Origin: Bradyrhizobium pachyrhizi
GTDB lineage: Bacteria; Pseudomonadota; Alphaproteobacteria; Rhizobiales; Xanthobacteraceae
Assembly (NCBI RefSeq): GCF_001189245.1
Contig: NZ_LFIQ01000051.1
Coordinates: 68,090-132,089, forward strand
DNA length: 64,000 nt
Reading direction: 5' to 3'
Part shown: in pieces, positions 18,411-27,850 of the stretch
Numbering within the stretch: position 1 is the stretch's first letter
Layout: every line of letters begins with the position of its first letter
The notes under the pieces: generated by a model
What the model saw: only the letters and a program-made list of their open reading frames with translations
Database searches by the model: none
What the model was told of the DNA's origin: nothing
Program-made: the position numbers and the translations under genes

Positions 18411-19148
18411 CTACTCGCCGTCGTTCGCCCCGGCGTCGACCAGCTCCTGGAGGGTCTCGGGCTTCAACACGACGATCGCGCCATGCTCGAGCCTGACCCA
18501 ACCGCGTATCGCCCACGCGCGAAGCTGCTTGTTGATGCTCTCGCGCGTCATCCCGACCATCTCGCTGATCTCCTGCTGGGTGATCGAGATGGTGCGCCCC
18601 TGCGGCTTGTGCTTGTCGCTCAGGCGCAGCAGCGCGCTGGCCAGACGGCCGGGCAGGTTCTGCAGGATGACCTGCTCGACCTGATCGCTGGTCCGGCGCA
18701 GTCTTTCGCAAAGCAGCTCGATGAACTTCATCGCAAGCGTCGGCTGGCTGCGCACGAACGGAATGAACTCGCGCCGGTCAATGACGAACAGCTCGCAATT
18801 GGTGTTGGCGGTGGCATCGGCCGTCCGCGACAAGCCGTCGAGCAGCGCGATCTCACCGAAGATCTCGCCGGCCTCGATCAGGTTCAAAATCGCGTTGCGA
18901 CCATCCGGCGACGAGATGCTGATCTTGACCGTGCCCGAGATCACCGCAATCAGGCTAGTGCCCGGATCACCCTTGGAAAAGATCGTCGTACCCCGCTTCA
19001 GCGTGGTGTGCTTGGCGTAGCGGCAGAGCTGATCGAATGCCTCGGGCTCGAGATCGGCGAAATAGGGATGCTTGCGCAACACCGACAGCTTGTTGTTCGA
19101 AAACAACAGCGCGCCGGAAGTTCGTTCTATGGGCGACGCACCGGTCAT
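18411..19148 (-). CDS. Crp/Fnr family transcriptional regulator
   Basis: A 245-residue regulator. The cyclic-nucleotide-binding beta barrel spans about residues 25-140 (RGTTIFSKGDPGTSLIAVIS, GEIFGEIALLDGLSRTADA). The GEIALLDGLSRTA loop resembles the phosphate-binding cassette of CRP. The C-terminal winged helix carries ITQQEISEMVGMTRESINKQ. No N-terminal cysteine cluster is present, so it is not an oxygen-sensing FNR. The ATG at 19148 is the natural start. A phosphodiesterase lies 296 bp away on the same strand, but that enzyme looks like part of a transport operon rather than of cAMP control. Confidence 0.9.
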   Translation of the reverse strand: MTGASPIERTSGALLFSNNKLSVLRKHPYFADLEPEAFDQLCRYAKHTTLKRGTTIFSKGDPGTSLIAVISGTVKISISSPDGRNAILNLIEAGEIFGEIALLDGLSRTADATANTNCELFVIDRREFIPFVRSQPTLAMKFIELLCERLRRTSDQVEQVILQNLPGRLASALLRLSDKHKPQGRTISITQQEISEMVGMTRESINKQLRAWAIRGWVRLEHGAIVVLKPETLQELVDAGANDGE

Positions 19149-19443
19149 CGTGATCCAGACTGATTGTGTTGCGTTCAATCGGCCCGCCAGCACAGCGGAC
19201 GCCGACAAAGCCATCGATCAATGAAAGTAGACAGAAGTATAGCCCCCCCGGGGCCCTACAGCAACAAAGGTCCGAGCCGGCGCAGTTGGGATGGAAGGCA
19301 CCAAGGTACAATTTGGAATAAATCTGCGTCGATGCAACGCTCAATTGCGGGCTGCGGGCTGCCCTTGATCTGACATGCCCGGCCCATCCGCGACAATCTC
19401 GCCTGACAAGATCCCGTCTGTGCGAGGGGTCAACGCGGCCAGC

Positions 19444-20280
19444 TCACAGCAGCTTGCCGTCTGGCCCAAAGAACGGATGCGGCCCGTCAAACTGACCGAT
19501 CGGGACCTGGTGCGTGACCAACTGTCCAAAATCCGGCCCGGGAAACCACGTGTGCAGGTGAAATGCCGGCGGTTCCACCTTGAACGATGGTTCGCGGAGC
19601 TGTCCGAGGTCCAGGTCCACTGCATGGTTCGGCGCGGGGCACAATGTCACGGGAATCCCGGCGAAGCTGGTCAGCATGGCACGATGGACGTGCCCGCAGC
19701 CGATCAAACGCACCCGCGGGTGACGCCTGACGATTGCTGCCAGCTCTGCGGCATTGAAAAGGTCCTGGCGGTCCATGTGCCAGATGCCGCCCTTGAACGG
19801 CGGGTGATGCAGGAAAAGCAGCGCGGGCCGGTCTGCTGCCGCAAGTGTCGCGTCCAGCCATTGCAGCGTCGACGGTTCGAGCATGCCATGAGGCTTCCCG
19901 GCAACGCTTGAATCAAGCAGCAGCAGATCGAGGCCATTCACCTCGATCTTCTGGTCGAGCGGGCCTGTGGCGTGAACATAGGGTGCGGCAGGAAACGCGG
20001 CACGCATCCACGCACGCGAGTCGTGATTGCCGGGAATTCCGGCAAACGGAACGCGCAGCGGCGCGAGCAGTCGCTTGAGATGGTCGTATTCCTCGACCGA
20101 CGGCGTATCGACAAGGTCGCCCGAGATAACGACGAAATCGGGCGCCGGCTCGAATCCATTGATCGCCGCCACGCAGCGTTCAAGCGCCTTTGCGGTATCG
20201 ACCCGACCATAGGCCAACGCTCCCGGCGGCTTGATGTGGAGGTCGGAAATCTGGGCGATGAGAACCGGTTTCGACGGCAT
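19444..20280 (-). CDS. Class III phosphodiesterase (GpdQ/CpdA-like metallophosphoesterase)
   Basis: A 278-residue cytoplasmic two-metal phosphodiesterase. Motifs in order: ISDLHIKPPGALAYGRVDT, VISGDLVDTPSVEEYDHL, GIPGNHDSRAW, LFLHHPPFKGG and IGCGHVHRAML. The AYGRVDT segment after the first motif and the EEY after GDLVD resemble glycerophosphodiesterase GpdQ. It starts 3 bp after the ABC ATPase gene and is the last gene of that operon, so it most likely cleaves the imported compound, probably a phosphodiester. cAMP phosphodiesterase activity is an alternative. Confidence 0.88.
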   Translation of the reverse strand: MPSKPVLIAQISDLHIKPPGALAYGRVDTAKALERCVAAINGFEPAPDFVVISGDLVDTPSVEEYDHLKRLLAPLRVPFAGIPGNHDSRAWMRAAFPAAPYVHATGPLDQKIEVNGLDLLLLDSSVAGKPHGMLEPSTLQWLDATLAAADRPALLFLHHPPFKGGIWHMDRQDLFNAAELAAIVRRHPRVRLIGCGHVHRAMLTSFAGIPVTLCPAPNHAVDLDLGQLREPSFKVEPPAFHLHTWFPGPDFGQLVTHQVPIGQFDGPHPFFGPDGKLL

Positions 20281-20283
20281 CGA

Positions 20284-21348
20284 TCAATCTCGTGGTTCGG
20301 AGGGAAGCAGACGGACAGCGTCGGGCGCAATCGAAAGCCCGATGCGATCGCCGATCCTGGCTTGAATCGTGTTGGGAGCGTCGACATTGAGCGGCTTGCT
20401 CGATGCATCACTCACGACGAGCCGCTGCCGGTCGCCGATGAAGCTGACGGAATCGACGATTCCCGAGAGTATCCCCTCGCCCGCCTCCGTCACGCGAATG
20501 GTTTCGGGGCGGATCATAACGGTCGCGTTCGCGGTCGTCGCGCCACACTCGATCGGCAGCCGCCCGCCGGGCAGGATCAACACGCCGTTCTCGACCGGAG
20601 CCTCCACAATGTTCGCCGCTCCGATGAACTCCGCCACAAACCGGTCCTTCGGCGCGAAGTAGACCTCGCGCGGCGTGCCGATCTGGGCGATTGCGCCTTT
20701 CCGCATCACGACAATCCGGTCGCCCAATTCCATGGCTTCGGCCTGATCATGGGTAACATAGATCGTCGTGATCCCAAGCGCGCGCAACAGCCGGTTGAGC
20801 TCGCTGCGCAGCCGGTCCCGCAGCGCGGCGTCGAGCGCGGTCAAGGGCTCGTCGAGCAGCAAGATGCCGGGCCGGATCGCGACGGCGCGCGCCAGTGCGA
20901 CGCGCTGACGCTGGCCGCCCGAAAGCTGGTCGATGCGGCGATTCTCCAATCCCGTGATGTTCGTCAGAGCAACCAGCTCGGCGACGCGCGCGGCACGCTC
21001 GCCTCTGGCAACACCGCGGATCTTCAACCCGTAGGCGATATTGTCCGCCACCGTCATGTTGGGGAACAGGGCGTAGGACTGGAACACCATCCCGACATTG
21101 CGCCGCTCGATCGGGACCGAGGTCATGTCCTTGCCGTCGAACAGGACCTTGCCGCCGACATCCGGCAGCTCGAGGCCTGCGATGATGCGCAGCATCGTGG
21201 TCTTGCCGCAGCCGGACGGCCCAAGCAGCACCAGCGTCTCGCCACGCGCAATGTCGAGGGTTGCGGGATCGAGCGCGCGCGTGCCGTCGGCAAAGGTCTT
21301 GCCGCACGCCTCGATCCGCACCGCTGCGCCATGCCCGGCCGTGCTCAT
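20284..21348 (-). CDS. ABC transporter ATP-binding protein (spermidine/iron/phosphonate-type)
   Basis: A 354-residue importer ATPase: Walker A GPSGCGKTT, Q-loop MVFQSYALFPNM, signature LSGGQRQRVALARA, Walker B ILLLDEPLTALD and switch His in YVTHDQAEAMEL. A C-terminal regulatory TOBE domain of about 110 residues follows (GVLILPGGRLPIECG, VMIRPETIRVTEAGEG). It overlaps the upstream permease gene by ATGA, showing tight coupling. It energises the two permeases encoded at 21345-22950. Confidence 0.94.
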   Translation of the reverse strand: MSTAGHGAAVRIEACGKTFADGTRALDPATLDIARGETLVLLGPSGCGKTTMLRIIAGLELPDVGGKVLFDGKDMTSVPIERRNVGMVFQSYALFPNMTVADNIAYGLKIRGVARGERAARVAELVALTNITGLENRRIDQLSGGQRQRVALARAVAIRPGILLLDEPLTALDAALRDRLRSELNRLLRALGITTIYVTHDQAEAMELGDRIVVMRKGAIAQIGTPREVYFAPKDRFVAEFIGAANIVEAPVENGVLILPGGRLPIECGATTANATVMIRPETIRVTEAGEGILSGIVDSVSFIGDRQRLVVSDASSKPLNVDAPNTIQARIGDRIGLSIAPDAVRLLPSEPRD

Positions 21349-22130
21349 CGCTTGTGATCCCTGTCGGCCAGCAGCTGCATCGCGACCAGCAGCGGAATGA
21401 TCATCACGAAGAAGATCAACGTATAGGCCGACGCCACCTCGAGCCGCATCGAGGCGTAGCTGTCGGCGAGCCCGATCGGTAGTGTCTTCGTCAACGGCGT
21501 ATGCAGCATCCAGGTCAGGTTGAATTCACCGAGCGACAGCGTGACCACCATCAATGCGCCGGCAAGAATTCCCGGCAGTGCGTTCGGCACGATGACGTCG
21601 CGGAAGCGTCGCCATGGCGACGCCCCCAGCGAAGCCGCCCCCTCATCCAGCGTCTTGATGTCCACGGTCGCGAACACCGCCATCACCGACCGCACCATGA
21701 ACGGCATGGTGAAGATCACGTGCCCGACCAGGATGAACAGCCAGGAGCGGCGAAAGTCGCCGAAGCTGCCGTAGGCGAGCAGCAGTGCGAGCGCAATCGC
21801 AAGCCCGGGGATCGCCAAAGGCAACGTGATGATCTCCTCGACGATGCGCGCAAGCCGGCCTCCCCGCGCATGCAACGCATAGGCTGCGGGAACGCCGGCA
21901 AGCAGCGTGACGGCAAGGGTCGCGAATGCGATCACGAAGGAGAGCAGGATGGTACCGGCATAGAGCTCCCAGACCTGCGCGACCCATTGCAGGGTCACGC
22001 CGGACTGGATGCCCCGGAAGTAGTTCACGGTGACGCCGGCGGAGATCGACAGCCCTGCGGGGACCACCAGGAAGGCGGCAACGAGCAGCGTGAAGATGAA
22101 CTGGCCGGTGAAGATCAAGCGATCGCGCAT
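21345..22130 (-). CDS. ABC transporter permease (second)
   Basis: A 261-residue inner-membrane permease with about six helices (FIFTLLVAAFLVVPAGL, LSFVIAFATLAVTLLAG, LPLAIPGLAIALALLLAYG, and a C-terminal AYTLIFFVMIIPLLVAM). The cytoplasmic EAA loop reads EGAASLGASPWRRFRDVIVP, the contact for the ATPase. It pairs with the permease at 22135-22950 as a heterodimer, as in the spermidine PotBC and 2-aminoethylphosphonate systems. Confidence 0.92.
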   Translation of the reverse strand: MRDRLIFTGQFIFTLLVAAFLVVPAGLSISAGVTVNYFRGIQSGVTLQWVAQVWELYAGTILLSFVIAFATLAVTLLAGVPAAYALHARGGRLARIVEEIITLPLAIPGLAIALALLLAYGSFGDFRRSWLFILVGHVIFTMPFMVRSVMAVFATVDIKTLDEGAASLGASPWRRFRDVIVPNALPGILAGALMVVTLSLGEFNLTWMLHTPLTKTLPIGLADSYASMRLEVASAYTLIFFVMIIPLLVAMQLLADRDHKR

Positions 22131-22134
22131 GCGT

Positions 22135-22950
22135 TCACCCGGCCGCCGCGACCGCGCTGCCGCTGAACGAGCGGGCGAGCGCGAGGATGAGCCAGGTGAT
22201 CAGACCAAGTCCCACCGACAGCGCGGCCGAGGTCGCGAAATTGGCGGCCAGCGTGAACTCGGTATAGATCAGCATCGGCAGCACGTCGATATTCGTCGCC
22301 AGCGTAAACGCAGTCCCGAAGGCCCCCATCGCGGTCGCAAATGCGATCGCGCCGGACGCAACGAAGGCCGGCGCCAGCGCCGGCAGCACGACGTCACGCT
22401 GGACCGCCCAGGGGCTGGCGCCGAGCGAACGCGCGGCTTCTTCCAGACCGACATCGAGCTTTTGCACGGCCGCCATGATGGTCAGGATCACGCGCGGGAT
22501 CGAGAAGTAGAGATATCCGAGGAACAGCCCGTAGATCGAATAGGCGAAGACGAACTTCTCGCCGAAGATCCGGTTCGACAGATCGCCGATCAGCCCCTGC
22601 CGCCCCGCCAGCAGAATGATCATGAAGCCGACCACCACGCCGGGAAACGCCAGCGGAAAGGTCAGCATCGCGATCAGCACGGCCCGCCCTGGAAAGCGGT
22701 GCCGCTGCAGAAACATTCCGGCAATCGTCGCCACGATCAGCGTGACGACCGTCGTTGCCGCGGCCAGCAACACGGTATTGATCAGCGTCGCGCGATAACG
22801 AGCTTCGGTCAGGATGGCGAGATATCCGGCGAGCCCGTGCGGACCTTCGGCACCCGCAACCACCAGCCGTGCCATCGGCAGCAGGAAGAATGCCGTGGTC
22901 ACGACCGCGAGCGGCAGCAGGCAGAACCAAACGAAGGATTTTTGCGACAT
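22135..22950 (-). CDS. ABC transporter permease (first)
   Basis: A 271-residue permease, partner of the one at 21345. Hydrophobic helices include FCLLPLAVVTTAFFLLP, TVVTLIVATIAGMFL and GVVVGFMIILLAG. The EAA loop reads EEAARSLGASPWAVQRDVVL. It starts 38 bp after the binding-protein gene and ends 4 bp before the next permease, within one operon. Confidence 0.92.
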   Translation of the reverse strand: MSQKSFVWFCLLPLAVVTTAFFLLPMARLVVAGAEGPHGLAGYLAILTEARYRATLINTVLLAAATTVVTLIVATIAGMFLQRHRFPGRAVLIAMLTFPLAFPGVVVGFMIILLAGRQGLIGDLSNRIFGEKFVFAYSIYGLFLGYLYFSIPRVILTIMAAVQKLDVGLEEAARSLGASPWAVQRDVVLPALAPAFVASGAIAFATAMGAFGTAFTLATNIDVLPMLIYTEFTLAANFATSAALSVGLGLITWLILALARSFSGSAVAAAG

Positions 22951-22988
22951 CAGAAGAATGGTGCCCCGGCGAAGGGCACCATATTGCC

Positions 22989-23996
22989 TCAGCGAACCTC
23001 GGCGAGATAGCGGTCGACGAAGGCTTTTTGCACGTTTTCCATCTCGCCCCAGTCGACGCTCTTGGCGCGGGCATAGTCGCTGTCGGGGAGGAATTTCACC
23101 TTCACGGAAGCCGGCAGCTCGATCGGGCGGGCCGGACGCAGATAGGCATTGGTCCAGATCGCCTGCCCTTTGTCGGACAAGAGATAGTCCATCACCTTCT
23201 TGGCCTTCTCCTTGTCGGGCGCGTTCTTCACGAGACCAACGACATAGGGAAACACCACCGATCCCTCGCAGGGAATCACAAACTCGAAGTTGCCCTTCTC
23301 CGAGTACTTTGCGCGATAGGCATTGAAGTCGTAGTCGAACAGGATCGGCATCTCACCGGAGACGACGCGGGCATACGATGTCTGCTTGGGTACGATAGGA
23401 TCGTTCTTGCGCAGCTCCTTGAAGAAGCTGATCGCCGGATCGAAGTTGCCTGGCGAGCCTCCGAGCGCCAGATTGACGGCGACCGCGCCGACATAGCCGA
23501 CCGCCGCCGACGACGGATCGAGATAGCCGACCATCCCCTTGTAGTCGGGCTTCAGGAGGTCCTTCCAGCAGGCCGGCACCGGCTTGCCGCCAAGCGCATC
23601 CTTGTTCACGAACAGGCCGAGCGTGCCGGAGTGGATCGTGGTCCAGTAGCCTTCGGGGTCCTTGAGGCCGGCGGGGACCTGATCCCAATGCGCCGGCTTG
23701 TAGGGCTCGAGCGCATCCTGGGCCTTGGCCTTCATGCCGAAGGTCACGCCGAAATAGCCGATATCACCGACCGGATTGCTCTTCTCGGCCAGGATCTGGG
23801 CCAGCGCCTGGCCGGAATTCTTGTTGTCGTGCGGGATATCGTACTTGAGATCCGCCTTGATCGCCTTCAGCATCGACGCCCAATCCGCCCATTCCGGCGG
23901 ACAATTGTAGCAGATAACGTCGGCCGCCCTGGCTGATTGCCACGGCGCGATCAGCATCAGCGCCAGCAACGCAAGGACAAGGCGGACGGTCTTCAT
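22989..23996 (-). CDS. ABC transporter substrate-binding protein
   Basis: A 335-residue periplasmic binding protein with a Sec signal peptide (VRLVLALLALMLIAPWQSAR, cleavage near SARAAD). The mature protein starts ADVICYNCPPEWADWASMLK, with two cysteines that could form a disulfide. It resembles family-1 receptors for polyamines, iron or phospho-compounds. It is the first gene of the operon (receptor, permease, permease, ATPase, phosphodiesterase). The ATG at 23996 has GGAG upstream; the frame extends further but without a signal-like sequence. Confidence 0.9.
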   Translation of the reverse strand: MKTVRLVLALLALMLIAPWQSARAADVICYNCPPEWADWASMLKAIKADLKYDIPHDNKNSGQALAQILAEKSNPVGDIGYFGVTFGMKAKAQDALEPYKPAHWDQVPAGLKDPEGYWTTIHSGTLGLFVNKDALGGKPVPACWKDLLKPDYKGMVGYLDPSSAAVGYVGAVAVNLALGGSPGNFDPAISFFKELRKNDPIVPKQTSYARVVSGEMPILFDYDFNAYRAKYSEKGNFEFVIPCEGSVVFPYVVGLVKNAPDKEKAKKVMDYLLSDKGQAIWTNAYLRPARPIELPASVKVKFLPDSDYARAKSVDWGEMENVQKAFVDRYLAEVR

Positions 23997-24190
23997 GGGA
24001 GGCTCCGGTCTGGGAGAGGATGCAATGAGGATTTCAACATCAACCGGGGGACCAAGTATAGGCCGCGTATGAATGTTTTGCGACGCGCTTGCTGCCGTGC
24101 AGCAAATGCAACGGCTCCGATGCCGACCATCGGGTGCTCGCGGCAGCCAGTCGTTTCGCGCTATGCTGTCAACCAAAAGAGAAAGCGCCC

Positions 24191-25405
24191 ATGTACCGGC
24201 CGCCCGGCGTCAGCACATCGCCCGATCTTCCCGTTCCCGGCCTGATGCAGGCCTGGGTCCTTGGTGAGCCCGGCCAGCTCCTGCTTTGCGAAAAGCCGAC
24301 GCCGGTCCCCTCGCGCGCCGAGGTGCTGGTGCGCATCGACGCGGTTGCGATCTGCGCCACCGATCTCGAAATTATCCATGCCGGGTCGCCGGCAAGCATT
24401 CAGGGCGGTCTGCCCTTCAACAAGAACTTCACGCCAGGCCACGAGTATATGGGCTCGGTCGCTGCACTCGGACCGGACGTTGACGAATTCAGGATCGGTG
24501 AGCGGGTCAGCGTCGAAATCCACGCCGGCTGTGGTCAATGCAAACGCTGCCGCCAGGGCATGTACACCTCCTGTCTCAACTATGGAAGGCCGGAGAAGGG
24601 CCACCGCGCCAACGGCTTCACGACCGACGGCGGTTTCGCGGAGTACGCAGTCAACCACATCAATACGCTGGCGCGCGTACCGGATAGCATGAGCGACGCG
24701 GAGGCGACGCTCGTGGTGACCGCGGGCACGTCGATGTACGGCTTGACGGAATTGGGAGGATTGGTGGCCGGCGAGAGCGTCGTGGTGATCGGCCCGGGGC
24801 CGATCGGACTTCTCGCAGTTGCTGTGGCCAAGGCGCTTGGCGCAAGTCCGGTGATTCTGACCGGCACGCGCAACAAGCGGCTGGCGATCGGCCAGGAACT
24901 GGGGGCCGACCGCGTCATCAACATCAACGACGAAGACGCCGTTGCGGTCGTGAAGCAACTAACAGGGGGGATCGGCGCGGACTATGTCGTCGAATGCGCC
25001 GGCACCGAAGCGACACTCAACCAGGCCATTCACATGACCAATCGTGGCGGCAAGATTTGTCTGGCCGCCTTCCCGCACGAAGCTGCGACGCTGGACATCG
25101 CGCATCTCGTGCGAAACAACATCTACGCTTACGGGATCCGCGGCGAGGGCCGCAGCGCCACGCGCCGCGCCATGGAATTGATGGCGGCGAAGCGGTTCGA
25201 CGCGACAAGGATCCACACGCATACGTTTCCGCTGGAAGACCTGCCGACGGCGCTCAGATATGCACGGGATCGCGTGGATGACGCGATCAAGGTCGTCGTC
25301 ACCACAAGCAAGGCCGACGCGATCGCGCGCCGCTGCGGAGTAAGGTCCGTTCGCGCCGGCGGGAGACCGGACAGCCCGCTCACACCGAACAATATCGTTC
25401 CTTGA
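24191..25405 (+). CDS. Zinc-dependent medium-chain alcohol dehydrogenase family protein
   Basis: A 404-residue MDR dehydrogenase. The catalytic-zinc and GroES part reads VAICATDLEI and FTPGHEYMG, structural zinc cysteines are in GCGQCKRCRQGMYTSC, and the Rossmann motif is VVIGPGPIGLLAVAVAKALG. ATRIHTHTFPLEDLPTAL matches threonine/sorbitol-dehydrogenase-like C-termini. A tail of about 40 residues after the usual end is arginine-rich and runs 26 bp into the convergent ABC ATPase gene, so the last residues may be an extension of no function. The ATG at 24191 was preferred over a longer frame lacking a ribosome site. Confidence 0.9.
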   Translation: MYRPPGVSTSPDLPVPGLMQAWVLGEPGQLLLCEKPTPVPSRAEVLVRIDAVAICATDLEIIHAGSPASIQGGLPFNKNFTPGHEYMGSVAALGPDVDEFRIGERVSVEIHAGCGQCKRCRQGMYTSCLNYGRPEKGHRANGFTTDGGFAEYAVNHINTLARVPDSMSDAEATLVVTAGTSMYGLTELGGLVAGESVVVIGPGPIGLLAVAVAKALGASPVILTGTRNKRLAIGQELGADRVININDEDAVAVVKQLTGGIGADYVVECAGTEATLNQAIHMTNRGGKICLAAFPHEAATLDIAHLVRNNIYAYGIRGEGRSATRRAMELMAAKRFDATRIHTHTFPLEDLPTALRYARDRVDDAIKVVVTTSKADAIARRCGVRSVRAGGRPDSPLTPNNIVP

Positions 25406-26084
25406 TCTCGTCGTCGGCCAGCAGGGCCTGCGCCGACGCCTGGTGCACCACCGCCCCCTGATCAAGGACGTAGGCACGATCGGCGATGCCGAGCGCGAGC
25501 TCGACATTCTGCTCAACCAGCAGCACCGTCGTTCCCTGCGCCTTCATGTTGCGGAACAGCTCGAACATCTCGTCGACCAGGACCGGCATGATGCCCTCCG
25601 ACGGCTCATCCAGCATGATCAGGTCGGGCTTTGCGATCATCGCCCGCGCGATCGCCAGCATCTGCTGCTCGCCGCCGGACATCGTGACCGCCTCCTGGTC
25701 CATCCGCTCGGCCAGCCGTGGGAATATCACCGCGATCTCGTCGATCCGCTCGGCTTCCCGCTTCTTCGCCGGCGACGCCACCAGCCCGAGCCGCAAGTTT
25801 TCCCGGACCGACAATCCCTGCACAATCCGCCGCTCTTCGGGAACATAGGCAAGTCCCAGCGCGAAGCGCACATGCGCCGGCCGGCTCAGCAGCTCCTTGC
25901 CCTTGAAGGTGACCGAGCCGCGCGTTCGTCCCATCAACCCCATGATCGATTTCAGCGTCGTCGTCTTGCCGGCTCCATTGCGACCGATGAGGCAGACTAT
26001 CTCGCCTTTGGTCACTTCGAGCGTTATGTCCTGCAGCGCGTGACTTGCGCCGTACCAGGCATTGAGCTTGCCGATCTGCAGCAT
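25380..26084 (-). CDS. Branched-chain-type ABC transporter ATP-binding protein (LivF-like)
   Basis: A 234-residue ATPase: Walker A GRNGAGKTTTL, signature MSGGEQQMLAIARAM, Walker B LIMLDEPSEGI. The end VYVLDQGAVVHQ-type segment and short length are those of LivF. It is the last gene of an operon with LivG, LivM, LivH and receptor homologues, and lies 3 bp after livG. In this context it probably helps import a substrate of the molybdenum hydroxylase rather than an amino acid. Confidence 0.93.
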   Translation of the reverse strand: MLQIGKLNAWYGASHALQDITLEVTKGEIVCLIGRNGAGKTTTLKSIMGLMGRTRGSVTFKGKELLSRPAHVRFALGLAYVPEERRIVQGLSVRENLRLGLVASPAKKREAERIDEIAVIFPRLAERMDQEAVTMSGGEQQMLAIARAMIAKPDLIMLDEPSEGIMPVLVDEMFELFRNMKAQGTTVLLVEQNVELALGIADRAYVLDQGAVVHQASAQALLADDEIKERYCSV

Positions 26085-26087
26085 TAG

Positions 26088-26858
26088 TCAATGCTCCCGC
26101 TGGCCGAGATAGACCCGCTTCACCGCCTCGTTCTGCCGGACCTCCTGCGGCGTTCCTTCGGCGAGAAGTTCTCCGTGATGCAGCACGAGGATGCGATCGC
26201 TGATCCCGAGCACCAGCTTCATCTTGTGCTCGACGAGAATGACCGTACGCTCTTTTGCGAGCTTCACGATCAGATCCATCATGGTCCGGGTTTCCTCCGG
26301 ACTCATGCCGGCCGTCGGTTCGTCCAGCAACAGCAACCGGGGTTGGCTGGCAAGCGCCATGCCGATTTCCAGCGCGCGCTGCTCGCCATGGGCCAGCGTC
26401 TTGGCGGCACGTTCGCGAGATTCCCACAATCCGACCAGGGCAAGCAGCTCGTCCGCCCGCTCGACCAGCTCGGTCAGGCGCGCGCGGGGACGCCAGATGT
26501 CGTATCTCGACACCAGCGCCTGCAGACCGACGCGGATGTTTTCACGGGTCGTGAGCTGCGGAAACACGCTGGTGATCTGAAAGGACTTTGCGATGCCCAT
26601 ATGCGCAAAGCGGTGCTGCGGCAGGCCGGTGACATCTTTGCCCTCGAATTCAACGCTGCCTTTGGTGGGCGCAAACGCGCCGCACAGCAAATTGAAATAG
26701 GTGCTCTTGCCGGCCCCGTTCGGACCAATAATGGAGGTGATCGCTCCTCGGGAAAACTCCGCCGAGATATCGTTCAGCGCGACAAACTTCCCGAACGTCT
26801 TGCCGACGCCCCTGGTGCGCAGAATGATTTCCTTGGTTTGGCCTTCCGCGGCGCTCAT
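26088..26858 (-). CDS. Branched-chain-type ABC transporter ATP-binding protein (LivG-like)
   Basis: A 256-residue ATPase with Walker A GPNGAGKSTYF, signature region LAHGEQRALEIGMALA and Walker B LLLLDEPTAGMSPEET, including the long insertion typical of LivG (FAHMGIAKSFQITSVFPQLT). The ATG at 26858 overlaps the LivM-like stop by ATGA. It forms the ATPase pair with the LivF-like protein. Confidence 0.93.
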   Translation of the reverse strand: MSAAEGQTKEIILRTRGVGKTFGKFVALNDISAEFSRGAITSIIGPNGAGKSTYFNLLCGAFAPTKGSVEFEGKDVTGLPQHRFAHMGIAKSFQITSVFPQLTTRENIRVGLQALVSRYDIWRPRARLTELVERADELLALVGLWESRERAAKTLAHGEQRALEIGMALASQPRLLLLDEPTAGMSPEETRTMMDLIVKLAKERTVILVEHKMKLVLGISDRILVLHHGELLAEGTPQEVRQNEAVKRVYLGQREH

Positions 26859-27841
26859 CGCCTGCCTCGCGCGATCAGCGTGCCCCAGATGCCGGCGGGG
26901 AAGAACAGCACGCATGCAATGAAAATGGCGCCAACGATCAGTTGCCAGTGAACCGTCCACACGGAGACCACATTCTCCAGGATCAGGAAGACGGCGGCGC
27001 CGATCATCGGCCCGAAGAACGTTCCCATACCGCCCAGCAATGCGATCATCACGACTAGGCCCGACGTCTCGTAGTGCAGGATCTCGATCGGAACGATCGA
27101 CAGATGCAGCGCCTGCAAGGCTCCCGCGAGACCGCAGAAGCCGCCAGACAAAACGAAGGTCAGCAATCGGGTCTTGGTGACGTCATAGCCTGACGCGCGG
27201 GCGCGCATCTCATTCTCCCGCACGGCCTCAATGACGGCGCCAAATGGCGAGGCAAGAATGCGCGACATCACGAAAAACGCGGCAATCACAAAAGCCGCGA
27301 TGACATAGTAACGGATCATCGGATTGATGAAGTCGAGCCGCAAGCCGAACAGATCGATGGTGCGGACGTTGATGCCGCGGAGGCCGTTTTCGCCACCGGT
27401 CAGGTCAACCGCCTGATAGAACAGGTAGTAGACACATTGCGACAGCGCCATCGTCACCATCGCGAAGTAGATGCCGCGGGTCCTGATCGCGAGCACGCCA
27501 ATCAACGATGCCATCAACAGGCCGCCGGCGATCCCGGCCGCGATGGCCGCATACCATGGACAGCCAAAATGCACGATGGCGATGCCACAGAGGTAGGCAC
27601 CGGTTCCAAACAGCGCCGCGTGACCAAATGACAGCAGACCGAGATAACCAAACACGAGGTTGAAGCCGACGGCGTACAATCCATAGATCAGGATGTTCAC
27701 CGCGAGGGCCGTGAACGGCATCACCAACGGGAAAATCAGGATCACCGCGGCCACAATGCTGGCGCGATGCCGCGTTGCGAATTCGTACCAACTGCCCGTC
27801 GTGGCACGAGGCTGTTTGATGGATTCGGTGGCTCCGGTCAT
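26855..27841 (-). CDS. Branched-chain-type ABC transporter permease (LivM-like)
   Basis: A 328-residue permease with eight or more helices, including AAVILIFPLVMPFTALAVNI and the family signature YGLYAVGFNLVFGYLGLLSF. The ATPase-contact region EMRARASGYDVTKTRLLTFV is clear. It lies 9 bp downstream of the LivH-like gene. Confidence 0.92.
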   Translation of the reverse strand: MTGATESIKQPRATTGSWYEFATRHRASIVAAVILIFPLVMPFTALAVNILIYGLYAVGFNLVFGYLGLLSFGHAALFGTGAYLCGIAIVHFGCPWYAAIAAGIAGGLLMASLIGVLAIRTRGIYFAMVTMALSQCVYYLFYQAVDLTGGENGLRGINVRTIDLFGLRLDFINPMIRYYVIAAFVIAAFFVMSRILASPFGAVIEAVRENEMRARASGYDVTKTRLLTFVLSGGFCGLAGALQALHLSIVPIEILHYETSGLVVMIALLGGMGTFFGPMIGAAVFLILENVVSVWTVHWQLIVGAIFIACVLFFPAGIWGTLIARGRR

Positions 27842-27850
27842 CCTTGGCTC

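Noticed and set aside
19972..21357. Plus-strand open frame of 461 codons opposite the ABC ATPase and phosphodiesterase
   Set aside because: Shadow frame; both minus-strand genes carry full catalytic motifs.
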